Shown in pieces: positions 36,247 to 47,269 of a stretch of DNA of 64,000 bases; the first letter of the stretch is position 1; each line of letters opens with the position of its first letter. The notes under the pieces are model-generated. The model had not been told where the DNA came from. It was given only the letters and a program-made list of their open reading frames with translations, and searched no databases. The translations under genes and the position numbers were made by a program. Where the stretch lies: NCBI RefSeq assembly GCF_000067165.1, contig NC_010162.1, forward strand, positions 6,021,001-6,085,000. Direction: 5' to 3'. The DNA is from Sorangium cellulosum So ce56 (lineage in GTDB: Bacteria; Myxococcota_A; Polyangia; Polyangiales; Polyangiaceae).

Positions 36247-37538
36247 AGCGATCTGCCGAGGCGAATCCTCACTCCATGCCCGAAAATACGAACGAAGGGG
36301 ATCCGCCCGCCGAGCCCGAGCGAGCGACGCGCAGGGGCGCGCGGACGGAGGGCGTGCTGGTGATCGACAAGCCGCGCGGGCCGACGAGCCACGACGTCGT
36401 GGCCCGCCTGCGCCGCGCCCTCGGCGTGAAGCGCATCGGGCACGCGGGGACGCTCGACCCGATGGCGTCCGGCGTCCTCGTGGTGCTCGTCGGCGAGGCC
36501 ACCAAGCTCGCCCCGTACCTGACCGCGCAGGACAAGCGCTACACGGCGCGCGTCGTCCTCGGTGTGGGGACGGACACCCTCGACGCGGACGGGGAGATCA
36601 CCGCGACGCAGCCCCTGCCGCCGTGGCTCGACGCGGAGCTCGGCGCCCTCGCCGGGGCCGGCGGGCCTCCCGGCGGCGAGGCGCTCGCGCGCGCGGCGCC
36701 GCGCATCGCCGCCGCGATCGACGCGGAGCGGGCGCGGCGGGAGCAGTCGCCGCCGGCGTACTCGGCCATCAAGGTCGCCGGGCAGCGCAGCTACGCCCTG
36801 GCGCGCGCCGGCCAGGTGGTGGAGCTGTCGGCGCGGGCCGTCGAGGTCCGGTCGCTCGAGGTGACCGGCGCCTCGCGCGGCGTGCCTGGTGCACCTGCCG
36901 CGGGCGCCGCGCCGGCCGCGGGCGCTGCGCCGGCCACGGGCGCCGCGCCGGCCGCGGGCGCTGCGCCGGCCACGGGCGCCGCGCCGGCCGCGGGCGCTGC
37001 GCCGGCCACGGGCGCCGCGCCGGCCGCGGGCGCTGCGCCGGCCACGGGCGCCGCGCCGGCCACCCTCGATCTCGAGCTCGGGGTGAGCAAGGGCTATTAC
37101 GTGCGCTCGCTGGCGCGCGACCTGGGCGCGCACCTCGACGTGCCCGCGCACCTGTCCGCGCTCCGCCGCACGGCGAGCGGCAGCTTCACCGTGGAGCAGG
37201 CCGTGTCCCTCGACGCCGGCGCCGAGGCGCTGCGCGCATCGCTGCGCCCGCTCGCCGACGCAGCCGCCGCGAGCCTCCCGGTCGCCCGCCTGACCGAGCA
37301 CGGCGCCCGGCGCGCGCGCATGGGACAAGCGCTCACCGAATCCGACTTCTCCATGGCTCCTGCGCACCCTGGCGCCGCTGTATGGCTCGATCCGGACGGG
37401 GCTGTCGTGGCGCTCGGCGCCTCGGAGGTCGCCGATGTGGACGCCGGTGAGGGCCATCCAGCGCCATCGCCGACTCGGTTTTCCGTCCTGCGCGGTTTTT
37501 CTGAAGCGCCCGACATGCGTGGGAATGCTGCTAGATAA
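36243..37538 (+). CDS. truB: tRNA pseudouridine(55) synthase with internal Ala/Pro repeat
   Basis: 431 aa from ATG 36243 (ATGA overlap); ATG 36276 would also fit. Makes pseudouridine 55 in tRNA T-loops. The catalytic Asp is D72 in GHAGTLDPMASGVL; GVLVIDKPRGPTSHD, QSPPAYSAIKVAGQRSYALAR and GYYVRSLARDLG are standard. An Ala/Gly/Pro/Thr repeat of about 54 residues, encoded by 36902-37062, sits between the SLEVTGA strand and LDLELGVSKGYY, within the catalytic domain, where TruB normally has a short loop. That makes it longer than the usual 300-320 aa. The fold may tolerate it as a surface loop. Confidence 0.93.
   Translation: MKRSAEANPHSMPENTNEGDPPAEPERATRRGARTEGVLVIDKPRGPTSHDVVARLRRALGVKRIGHAGTLDPMASGVLVVLVGEATKLAPYLTAQDKRYTARVVLGVGTDTLDADGEITATQPLPPWLDAELGALAGAGGPPGGEALARAAPRIAAAIDAERARREQSPPAYSAIKVAGQRSYALARAGQVVELSARAVEVRSLEVTGASRGVPGAPAAGAAPAAGAAPATGAAPAAGAAPATGAAPAAGAAPATGAAPAAGAAPATGAAPATLDLELGVSKGYYVRSLARDLGAHLDVPAHLSALRRTASGSFTVEQAVSLDAGAEALRASLRPLADAAAASLPVARLTEHGARRARMGQALTESDFSMAPAHPGAAVWLDPDGAVVALGASEVADVDAGEGHPAPSPTRFSVLRGFSEAPDMRGNAAR
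36902..37062 (+). repeat. 36-bp tandem repeat inside truB
   Basis: Four full copies and part of a fifth of a 36-bp unit, each made of two 18-bp halves differing at two bases, encoding GAAPAAGAAPAT. The copies are virtually identical, which points to recent expansion in frame. Confidence 0.93.
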
Positions 37539-37753
37539 GAGAAACCCACAGCACACGGCAATTCCCTGGACTTCGGCAGATCTACGGCGCATGTCACTGG
37601 CGGCGCTCGGCAGGATCGGTCGAGCTGGGGAGTCCGCCTTCGGGCGAGAGCGGCAAGAACGCGTGGTTCCGTCATCTCCTGAGATTTCGCGTCCCGGTCC
37701 GGTTGCGCTCCCCTCGCCTGTTCCGTTACGATTCGTCCGTTAGGAGCCTCTGT

Positions 37754-39046
37754 TTGAGTCCCGATTTCGTTCCATTGCCAGCGCTCGGCGCTGCAGTTCT
37801 CTCCGCTGTACTTGGCTCGCTGTTCGTCGGCGCCGACACCGCACTGACGACGTTGAGCGCGACGAGGCTCGGCGCGCTGATAGAGCAGGCGACGGGCCCC
37901 ACGAAGGCCGCCTACGAGCGGATTCGTCAGGAAGACGCCAAGCTCCGTTCCCGCTACCTGCTCGGCTGGGTCGTATCGACCAGCCTGACGGCCGCCTGCT
38001 TCGACCTCTTCTTCCGGCGGACTGTCCCTGGCGCTGCGCTCTATCTCGGGCTGGCGACCACCATCGTCCTCAGCGGAGCCCTTTACGAGGTCAGCTCCAC
38101 GCTGGGCCGCAAGCACGCCGATCGGGCCGCATCGATGGCGGTCCGCTTCTTGCGCCCTCTCGAAATCGCGATGCTGCCGCTCGCCGTACCGCTCGGCTGG
38201 ATCGGCTCCAAGCTGGGGCCGCGGGATGGTGAGCAGCCGTCGGATCCGCGGGTTGCCGAGGCGGAGGTCGAGATCCTCGTCGATGAGGTCGAGCGTTCTG
38301 GTCTCTTCGGGCGAGAGCCGGCGGAGATGATCCGGAATGTGCTCGAGTTCGCCGATCTCACGGCGCGGGACGTGATGGTGCCGCGATCCAAGGTCGAGGC
38401 CATCGAGATCTCCACTCCGCTGGAGAAGGTGCTGGAGATCGTCACCGAGAGCGGGCACTCGCGGTATCCGGTCTACAAGGATCAGACCGACAACATCGCT
38501 GGTCTCCTCTACGCGAAGGATCTGTTCAAGGTCCTCGAGGAGCGCCGGCTCAAGAACACGACGCTCCGGGAGATCACGCGGAGCCCGGCCAATTTCGTCG
38601 CCGAGTCGCAGCCCCTCTCTTCGTTGCTCCGGGAGATGAAGAGCCGGAGACAGCACCTCGCCATCGTGGTCGACGAGTTTGGCGGGATGTCGGGGATTGT
38701 CACCCTGGAGGACGTGCTCGAGGAGATCGTCGGAGACATCCGGGACGAGCACGACGAGACGGACGACGGCGCCGCCATCCAGGATCTGGGCGACGGCCGC
38801 CTGGTCGCCGACGCGGCCGTATCGATGAGCGATCTCTCGGCCTACCTGGGCGCGGAGCTCGACCGGGAGGGCAAATACGATTCGCTCGGCGGGATGCTCA
38901 CGCAGCACGTGGGCAAGGTGCCCGAGGTCGGCACGGCCGTGAGCAAGTTCGGCCTGCGCTTCATCGTGCGCGACAGCGACGAGCGCCACATCGGCAAGGT
39001 CGAGATCGTCCGCCCCCGCGCCATGGGCGCCGGCGGCGCCGCCTAA
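37754..39046 (+). CDS. CNNM/HlyC-CorC family membrane protein with CBS pair
   Basis: 430 aa from TTG 37754. The start is set by AGGAG at 37742-37746, 7 nt upstream; an in-frame TTG at 37703 has no such site. The N-terminal DUF21 domain has about four hydrophobic segments (LGAAVLSAVLGSLFVGADTAL; YLLGWVVSTSLTAACF; LGLATTIVLSGAL; LPLAVPLGWIGSKL). A CBS pair follows (ARDVMVPRSKVEAIEI to GIVTLEDVLEEIVGDI), then a CorC_HlyC domain. The family is implicated in Mg/Co export or resistance. The first part uses more A+T-ending codons than its neighbours. Confidence 0.9.
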   Translation: MSPDFVPLPALGAAVLSAVLGSLFVGADTALTTLSATRLGALIEQATGPTKAAYERIRQEDAKLRSRYLLGWVVSTSLTAACFDLFFRRTVPGAALYLGLATTIVLSGALYEVSSTLGRKHADRAASMAVRFLRPLEIAMLPLAVPLGWIGSKLGPRDGEQPSDPRVAEAEVEILVDEVERSGLFGREPAEMIRNVLEFADLTARDVMVPRSKVEAIEISTPLEKVLEIVTESGHSRYPVYKDQTDNIAGLLYAKDLFKVLEERRLKNTTLREITRSPANFVAESQPLSSLLREMKSRRQHLAIVVDEFGGMSGIVTLEDVLEEIVGDIRDEHDETDDGAAIQDLGDGRLVADAAVSMSDLSAYLGAELDREGKYDSLGGMLTQHVGKVPEVGTAVSKFGLRFIVRDSDERHIGKVEIVRPRAMGAGGAA

Positions 39047-39237
39047 AGCCCCCCGCGCCGACCCAGCGCGCAGGAGGGTCGGCCATCCGCCCGCCCCCCT
39101 CGGCTCCCCCACACCGCGCGCGACGCCAGGCCCCCCCAGCGCGCCGCGGCGCTTCCGATCTGCGCCGGCCGAGCGGCGCGCGCCCGCACAGGAGACGGGC
39201 CCAGATCGGCGTTTTCGGCGCGGAGGCGTACTCCAGT

Positions 39238-40691
39238 CTCAGGATTGATCATATTTTCCCCACCTCCCTCGCGGCGCTCCAGCCCTGGACGAGGGTGAGC
39301 AGTTGCTCGTAGCCACGGCCCAAGGTCTGCCAGCCGGGCTCGCCGTTTCGCCGGAGGTGTCCGCCGAGCCCGGCGATCGCCAGGAAGGCATCGCGGGCCG
39401 TGGCGTTCTCGGGCAGGGGCTTGCGCGCGAAGACCCGCAGCACCTCGAGCTGGGTGGGCGTGAGCACGGCGGTCGCGGGCTGCTCCGGAGCGCGCCGAGC
39501 CTCGCTGCGCAGCAGCAATAGCTGCCAGGCGATGGGCGCGAAGAGCGCCAGCACGTTGCGCAGGCCGTGCAGGTCCTCGATCTGGCGCTTCTCGTAGGCG
39601 CATCCGGTCTTCAGGGCCTTGAAGAGCTCCTCCACCATCCAGCGCGCCCGGTACCAGTCGACCAGCTGCGTCAGCTGCTCGACGGACTCGACCGGCTCGC
39701 TCGTGAGCAGCACCCACTCGACCGGCGCTTCGCCCGGCGGCGGCTCGATCTCCCAGACGCGTACGACCCGCAACGAGAGCGTCGCAGGCAGCTCGCGCGG
39801 CTGGGATCTCGGTCGCCGCAGGGTCACGCGCGTGCTTCCAAGGGCGAGCTTGGCCAAGCGTCCTGCACGCGGAGGATGCAGCCGTTTCTGTTGAGGGCTG
39901 CGATTGCCTGCCGGCCGCGGCGAAAGCTCTACCTCGCGCACGGCCACCGCTTGAACATGCGCGAGCGCCTGCTCGAGCTTGGCCTCCGCTCCGAGGGCGT
40001 CAGCCTCGACGAGGCGATTGTGCGCGAGCCGAATCACGAACCGATGCCCTGCGCTCAGAAGCTGCGCGAACAGGCCGTAGTCGTCGCCTTCGCGGTCCAT
40101 GACGTGCACCACATCGTGCGGCGCAGCGCCCAAGACCGCGACTCGCTCCACCTGCTCTCCCCAGCGGTCGTGCTCGTTGTCCGTCGTGCCGTCGTCGCGC
40201 ACGTGCGTGCTCAGATCGAGCACGCCGAGCGGGCGGCGCGTTCCATCGCCGCTGACCGCCAGCGTGAAGTGGGCGAAGAACGTCTGCCCCGAGGAGCGCA
40301 GCCGTCCGAGCCCCTGCCGCTGGCCGTCCGAGCGGAAGGAAAGGGTCGTGGTGTCATGGATGGCGAGCACGACCGGCTCGGCCTCCATGCGCGCGAGGGT
40401 GGCGCGCACATGCGGAGCCAGAATCGCCGCGGGCGTGACGGCGTCGTTGCCGAAGAAACGGTACGCCGCCTCCAGCTCGCTGTCGGACAAGAGCGAGGGG
40501 AAGCTCTTGTCCGGCGCCTGCGCCAGCTTCTGCACCAGCTTGGTCTGGCGCTTCGAAAGCCGCGCATCGCCGAAGTGCGCGTCGCTCATCTCCTCGGCGA
40601 GTGCCGCTGCGTGCTCTGCTGCAGGTGAACCCATCCGCAGCTTTGATCACGTCGCCCAGCACACATCAAGCGAGATGTGTAGGATCTTGAG
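39238..40691 (-). mobile_element. IS4-family (IS50 group) insertion sequence, 1454 bp
   Basis: The ends are short imperfect inverted repeats (CTCAGGATTGATCA left; CTCAAGATCCTACA right, inward). They are flanked by an 8-bp direct repeat ACTCCAGT (39230-39237 and 40692-40699), consistent with the 8-9 bp duplications of the IS50 group. One intact transposase gene fills it. It sits in the exact centre of palindromic element A. Confidence 0.85.
39249..40634 (-). CDS. IS4-family DDE transposase (Tn5/IS50-like)
   Basis: 461 aa from ATG 40634. The N-terminal Tnp DNA-binding domain reads DARLSKRQTKLVQKLAQ and SELEAAYRFFGNDAVTP. The DDE residues are D94 (AIHDTTTLSF), D180 (HVMDREGDDYG) and E335; the last lies in the YREK signature (Y328, R331, E335, K342 in WYRARWMVEELFKALK). 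The gene is full length without frameshift, so it may be active. The start codon lies 57 bp inside the IS right end. Confidence 0.93.
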   Translation of the reverse strand: MGSPAAEHAAALAEEMSDAHFGDARLSKRQTKLVQKLAQAPDKSFPSLLSDSELEAAYRFFGNDAVTPAAILAPHVRATLARMEAEPVVLAIHDTTTLSFRSDGQRQGLGRLRSSGQTFFAHFTLAVSGDGTRRPLGVLDLSTHVRDDGTTDNEHDRWGEQVERVAVLGAAPHDVVHVMDREGDDYGLFAQLLSAGHRFVIRLAHNRLVEADALGAEAKLEQALAHVQAVAVREVELSPRPAGNRSPQQKRLHPPRAGRLAKLALGSTRVTLRRPRSQPRELPATLSLRVVRVWEIEPPPGEAPVEWVLLTSEPVESVEQLTQLVDWYRARWMVEELFKALKTGCAYEKRQIEDLHGLRNVLALFAPIAWQLLLLRSEARRAPEQPATAVLTPTQLEVLRVFARKPLPENATARDAFLAIAGLGGHLRRNGEPGWQTLGRGYEQLLTLVQGWSAAREVGKI

Positions 40692-40755
40692 ACTCCAGTA
40701 CGCCGAGCACCGAAAACGTCGAGATGGGCCCGTATCCGAAGCGGGCGCGTGCCGC

Positions 40756-41961
40756 TCAGCGGGCGAGGGAGAGTTTGCGGAGCTCGTTCGCGAGATCGTC
40801 GCCCTCCTTGATGAGGCCGGGCGTCTCTTCGACAGGGTTGTCCTTGTTCCCGTCGAGCGTCTTGCGGATGTCCGCCATCGCGCTGGCGAGCCTGAAGACC
40901 ATCTGCTCGCTCGTGAGGCCTGCGACGGACTGAGGATCGACCGGGAGGGCCTGCAGATCGCCGCCGACGATGTCGCCCTTCGTCCAGCGGGCGGCCTCCT
41001 TCTCGGCGGGCTTCAAGCCCTGCTGCGTGCGCTCGAGGCGGGTCACCGTGTACTTCGCCGGCCAGTCCTTGCCGAACGGGAACGGCGCCTTGTTGGGAAC
41101 GAGCTCGGCCAGCGTCTTGTCGCCGTCCCGGCGGAAGACCACCGAGAAGTTCACGACCGGCTCCTCCTGCTCCTTCCACGATTTCTCGACGGGAGCCTGC
41201 GCGGCCGAGAGGACGTTCTTGAGGCTGTCCTTGGTCTTGTTGAGATCCTGGACCGCCGTGGTGTAGGCGAGGACCTGGCGCATCACCCGCCCCGGGAGGC
41301 CGCCGATCTGCTTGCCCTCCAGGTTGGTGGCATCGAACGGGACGTTGATGCCGCCCAGCTCGGCCACGAGCTGCGTGGGGAATTTCTTCCCCTCGAGCGC
41401 CGTCCGGCCCGCATCGAGCTTCTCCTTCAGCTCCACCATCTTCTCGTTCGCGGCCTTCACGTCCTTCGCGAGCGCCGCGGCGCCGTCGACCGCGAGCTTG
41501 CCGCGATCGCCGCGCTCCTTCGCGCCGCCGATGGCGAAGCCCACGCCGATGCCGACGATCGCCGCGAGGCCGGCGTAGAGCGCCGTCTTCTTCGAGGCCT
41601 TCCGCCGCTCCTGCTCGACCTCCTCGCCGACCTCGACCTTGATGGTCTGCGCGGCGGCCGTCGGCTTGGGCGGCGGCGTCTGGATCACAGGACGCGGCGC
41701 CGGCGCGAACGGAGGCAGCGGGATGCCTGGCGAGATCCCGGGCGGGGGCGCGATGCCCCCCACGGAGGGCATCGGCGGCCGCGCGCTCGGATGCGGCGAG
41801 GGCACGCCGATCGGGCCCGCGTTCATGTCGGGAGGCGGCCCCGATCCGGGCTGCGGGCCAGGCACGGGAAGGGGGACGGCCGCTCCCGGCGCCCCGCCTA
41901 TCGCCGTTTTGCCAAGCCGAGCCTTCAGATCGATTTTGCTCTTCTTCTTTTCTTCAGCCAT
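40756..41961 (-). CDS. single-pass membrane protein with Pro-rich N-terminus, unknown
   Basis: 401 aa from ATG 41961, preceded by GAGGAG. It begins MAEEKKKSKIDLKARLGKTA, a charged motif seen at the start of other myxobacterial proteins, then a Pro/Gly linker to about residue 105. A membrane helix follows (TALYAGLAAIVGIGVGFAIGG), then a helical region with coiled-coil character (NEKMVELKEKLDAGRTALEGKK) and a folded C-terminus ending NELRKLSLAR. No family is recognised. Its TGA stop lies exactly at the edge of palindromic element A, so the mRNA 3' end contains that structure or its IS-disrupted half. Confidence 0.7.
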   Translation of the reverse strand: MAEEKKKSKIDLKARLGKTAIGGAPGAAVPLPVPGPQPGSGPPPDMNAGPIGVPSPHPSARPPMPSVGGIAPPPGISPGIPLPPFAPAPRPVIQTPPPKPTAAAQTIKVEVGEEVEQERRKASKKTALYAGLAAIVGIGVGFAIGGAKERGDRGKLAVDGAAALAKDVKAANEKMVELKEKLDAGRTALEGKKFPTQLVAELGGINVPFDATNLEGKQIGGLPGRVMRQVLAYTTAVQDLNKTKDSLKNVLSAAQAPVEKSWKEQEEPVVNFSVVFRRDGDKTLAELVPNKAPFPFGKDWPAKYTVTRLERTQQGLKPAEKEAARWTKGDIVGGDLQALPVDPQSVAGLTSEQMVFRLASAMADIRKTLDGNKDNPVEETPGLIKEGDDLANELRKLSLAR

Positions 41962-42401
41962 CGGCTCCTCGAGGACGGGATCGCTGCACCACTTCGCGCT
42001 GAAAACTCCAGCTCGCCCGAGGGAATCGACCCACCACGGCCCGAACCGGAGCTGCCCCTGCGCGAGCGGCAACAGAAGACGACACGGGCCGGCCTCCAAC
42101 AGACCGACATGGGAGCGGGGAGGGAAAGATCAGCAACACGACGGGAGCGCCGGGCGAGCGGACAACCCGCCGGGCACGTTAGCGGCGCGCCGCCTGGAAT
42201 GTCAACGCGATGGCGATCGCAGCGCAGGATGTGTTTCGACGGGCGATCGCCAGGCCACACGGGCCACCCTGCCCCACGGCAGCCCCCGCCGGCCCGCGGC
42301 TGCGCCTCGCCGGGTCTGCGCCGGCGTCCCCCGCCCATCCTGCGGGCGACCGCCGGCAGCCTGGCCCTCCGCGGAGGGACCGGGTAGGAAGCAGGGGGTT
42401 C
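41962..42401. other. 440-bp intergenic region between divergent genes
   Basis: It lies between the leftward membrane protein gene and the rightward hydrolase gene, so it should carry both promoters. I see no gene, repeat array or convincing promoter hexamers. A GGGGG run at 42394-42398 precedes the hydrolase ATG. Confidence 0.4.
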
Positions 42402-43523
42402 ATGGTCTCGTTCAAGTTCGGCGGGGGTCGGCCGCCGCGGCTCCGCTCTCCTTCCGGTTCCGGCAGCGGACCGCAGGCGCCGCCAGCTTCATCCACCGGC
42501 AACAGACCGCAGGCGCCGCCCGCGGCTTCGTCCGGCGACGGGCGGCAGCCGTCCCCCCCGCCTTCCAGCGGCGGGCGGCAGGCGCCGCCCCCTCCTGCCT
42601 CCAGCGGGGGCCGGCGGGGGCCGCCCCCGCGGCGGCCATCGCTCCGGATGGAGACCCGGCGGGTCACGAGCTTCGATGGAACCGACATCACCTACCGCGT
42701 GACGCCGCCGCCGTTCGAGGGGGCGAAGACGGTGGTCCTTGTCAACGGGCTGGGCGGGCCGTACCTCGCCTGGCGGGCGCAGGTCGAGTACCTCTCCGAC
42801 CAGTACCGGTTCATCACGTGGGATTACCGCGGGATGTACGCGTCGAAGCGCCCGTCACCGGACGTTCCGGGCGCCTATGCGGTCGCGAACCATGTCCGCG
42901 ACCTGGAGGCGATCCTCGCCGCCGAAGGGATCCGGCACGGCGCGCTGATGGGATGGAGCGTGGGCGTCCAGGTGGCGCTGGAGGCGTTCCGCAGGCTCCC
43001 GGGGTTCGCCGCGAACCTGGTCCTGCTGAACGGCACCTACCGCCGGCCGCTGGAGACGATCGGGCCGCTGCCGGGGCTCGGGCGGCTGTTTCCGCCGTTC
43101 GTGGCGTTCGCGGCGCGCGCTCACACGCTGGCGGCCCGGGTGACGCGCAGCACCATCGGCCCGCCGGACGCGGTGCTCTGGTTGAAGCGAATGGGGCTGC
43201 TCGGCAAGACGCTCGATAGCGAGGCGTTCGCCGAGCTCGTGCAGCCGTTCGGCCGGCTCGACATGGACGCGCTCTTCAGCAACCTCCGCGCGCTGGACGC
43301 CCACGACGCCGAGTCCGTGCTGGAGCAGATCGACGTCCCGACGCTGCTCATCACCGGCGATCGCGATGCGTTCACCCCGCGGGCGCTGGCGCAGTCGATG
43401 GCGCGCCGCATCCCGATGGCGGAGATCCTCGTGGTCCGCGGCGGGACCCACACCACCGCGGTCGAGTTCCCCGAGCTCGTGTCGCTCCGGATCGAGCGCT
43501 TCTTCGCCGAGCACGGGTTCTAG
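42402..43523 (+). CDS. alpha/beta-hydrolase with Pro-rich N-terminal extension
   Basis: 373 aa from ATG 42402. The first 80 residues are Pro/Ser/Gly-rich and disordered. The hydrolase core begins near RVTSFDGTDITYRV; oxyanion region VLVNGLGGPY; nucleophile S186 in ALMGWSVGVQV; acid D320 or D322 in LLITGDRDAFTP; base H350 in VRGGTHTT. No lid signature identifies the substrate; ester or lipid hydrolysis is a guess. The perfect hairpin at 43528-43554 follows the stop. Confidence 0.83.
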   Translation: MVSFKFGGGRPPRLRSPSGSGSGPQAPPASSTGNRPQAPPAASSGDGRQPSPPPSSGGRQAPPPPASSGGRRGPPPRRPSLRMETRRVTSFDGTDITYRVTPPPFEGAKTVVLVNGLGGPYLAWRAQVEYLSDQYRFITWDYRGMYASKRPSPDVPGAYAVANHVRDLEAILAAEGIRHGALMGWSVGVQVALEAFRRLPGFAANLVLLNGTYRRPLETIGPLPGLGRLFPPFVAFAARAHTLAARVTRSTIGPPDAVLWLKRMGLLGKTLDSEAFAELVQPFGRLDMDALFSNLRALDAHDAESVLEQIDVPTLLITGDRDAFTPRALAQSMARRIPMAEILVVRGGTHTTAVEFPELVSLRIERFFAEHGF

Positions 43524-43527
43524 CGCG

Positions 43528-43554
43528 GCCCGCCTGGCCCGGGGCCAGGCGGGC
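43528..43554. terminator. strong bidirectional hairpin between convergent genes
   Basis: GCCCGCCTGGCC-CGG-GGCCAGGCGGGC is a perfect 12-bp stem with a 3-nt loop, lying between the hydrolase stop and the tex stop. It probably terminates both transcripts. Confidence 0.75.
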
Positions 43555-43563
43555 GCGCGCCGA

Positions 43564-45930
<2,367 letters not shown>

Positions 45931-45985
45931 GGGCGCGGCATACGCGCAGGGTGCACGCGCGTCCAGGCTTGACTTGCGGTGTGCC

Positions 45986-47269
45986 TCAGCCCGCCGCCGC
46001 GATGACCTCGCCGTCGCGCAGCACGGCCCGCGCGCGCGGCGCGCCCCAGGGCTGCACGATCGCGTTCTCGTGCGGCAGGTCCCACACGGCGAGATCCGCG
46101 CGCAGCCCCGGACGGACGGCGCCGCACACGCCGCGTAGGCCGAGCGCGGCCGCCGCCTCGCGCGTCGCGCCCAGGATCGCCTCGGCGACCGTGAGCCCGT
46201 AGAGCCGCACCGCGAGCGCGAGCGCGAGCGGAAGGCTCTCGGTCGGCGCCGTGCCGGGGTTCGCGTCGCTGCCCACGATCAGCGGGACGCCTGCGGCCCG
46301 GAGCGCGGCGACGGGCGGCGGCTCCTGCCGCAGCGTGAAGCTCGCCACGGGCAGCAGCGCGGCGGCGACGCCCGCCCGGGCGAGCGCCGCGATGCCCTCC
46401 GGCGCGACGTGCTCGAGGTGATCGGCCGACGCGGCGCCGAGCGCGGCCGCGAGCTCGGCGCCGCCCACGTCCGCGAACTGCCCGACGTGCACGCGCACGC
46501 CGAGCCCCAGCGCGCGCGCCCGCTCGAGCACCGGGCGCGCCTCGTCCACCGAGAACGCGCTCCGGTCGATGTACGCGTCGACGTAGCGCGCGAGGCCGGC
46601 CGCGGCGATCGCGGGCAGCCAGGATCGCGCCACCGTGGCGGCATAGGCCGCGCGATCGCCGCCGGCCTCGGGCGGCAGCGCGTGCAGCGCGAGGTACGTC
46701 GGAACGACGCGGGGCAAGCGCGCGTCGCTCCCCGCCTCGGCGACCGCCTCGAGCTGCTTGCGCTCCGTCGCCTCGTCGAGGCCGTAGCCGCTCTTGGCCT
46801 CGACGGCGGTCACGCCGAGCGCGGCCATCCGGCGGAGGCGGGCGCGGAGCGTGTCAGCGAGGTCACCGGCGGTCGCGGCGCGCGCCGCGCGCATGCTCGC
46901 GACGATGCCGCCGCCGGCCGCGGCGATCGCCTCGTAGTCGCCGCCGGCCATGCGGATCGCGTACTCGGCGTCCCGCGAGCCGATCCAGGGCGCGTGCGTG
47001 TGGCAATCGACGAGCCCGGGCGTGACGACCCCCGCGGCCTCGATCGCAATCGGCACGCCGGCCCCGGGCCGCAGGACCTCGCGCCGCGGGCCGACCGCGT
47101 CGATCGCGCCGCCTCGCACCACGATCGCGGCGTCCTCGATGACGCCGAGGGGATCGCCGGCCGAGGCGCGGGACGGGTCGCAGGTGACCAGCCGGCGCGC
47201 GGTGATGGCGAACGGGCGCTCGGGGTGCTGCGCGGCCTCCGCTCGCGCGGCGCCCGGCGGCGCCGTCAC
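45986..47269 (-). CDS. hutI: imidazolonepropionase
   Basis: 427 aa from GTG 47269, overlapping the nagZ stop by 4 bp (GTGA). Hydrolyses imidazolonepropionate to formiminoglutamate in histidine breakdown. The amidohydrolase metal motif is VDCHTHAPWIGSR (H90, H92); AKSGYGL, VHVGQFADVGG (H261), ADHLEH and GSDANPGTAPTES are characteristic of HutI. No other hut gene is nearby, and coupling to a peptidoglycan-recycling enzyme is odd. The open frame extends upstream inside nagZ, but that part has no similarity. Confidence 0.88.
   Translation of the reverse strand: MTAPPGAARAEAAQHPERPFAITARRLVTCDPSRASAGDPLGVIEDAAIVVRGGAIDAVGPRREVLRPGAGVPIAIEAAGVVTPGLVDCHTHAPWIGSRDAEYAIRMAGGDYEAIAAAGGGIVASMRAARAATAGDLADTLRARLRRMAALGVTAVEAKSGYGLDEATERKQLEAVAEAGSDARLPRVVPTYLALHALPPEAGGDRAAYAATVARSWLPAIAAAGLARYVDAYIDRSAFSVDEARPVLERARALGLGVRVHVGQFADVGGAELAAALGAASADHLEHVAPEGIAALARAGVAAALLPVASFTLRQEPPPVAALRAAGVPLIVGSDANPGTAPTESLPLALALAVRLYGLTVAEAILGATREAAAALGLRGVCGAVRPGLRADLAVWDLPHENAIVQPWGAPRARAVLRDGEVIAAAG

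Larger units (their letters stand above)
39170..40758. repeat. palindromic element, copy A, interrupted by an IS
   Basis: The two halves (39170-39237 and 40700-40758) form one palindrome of about 127 bp once the IS and one target copy are removed. Its stems and internal loops match copy B at 54500-54626. Conserved pieces are GGGCCCA/TGGGCCC and CGTTTTCGG/CCGAAAACG. The right end overlaps the TGA stop of the leftward gene at 40756. The structure is described under findings. Confidence 0.85.

Noticed and set aside
39170..39237. Long terminal inverted repeats of the IS
   Set aside because: The outer arms also occur without the transposase at 54500-54626, and an 8-bp duplication lies inside them, so they belong to the palindromic host element rather than to the IS.
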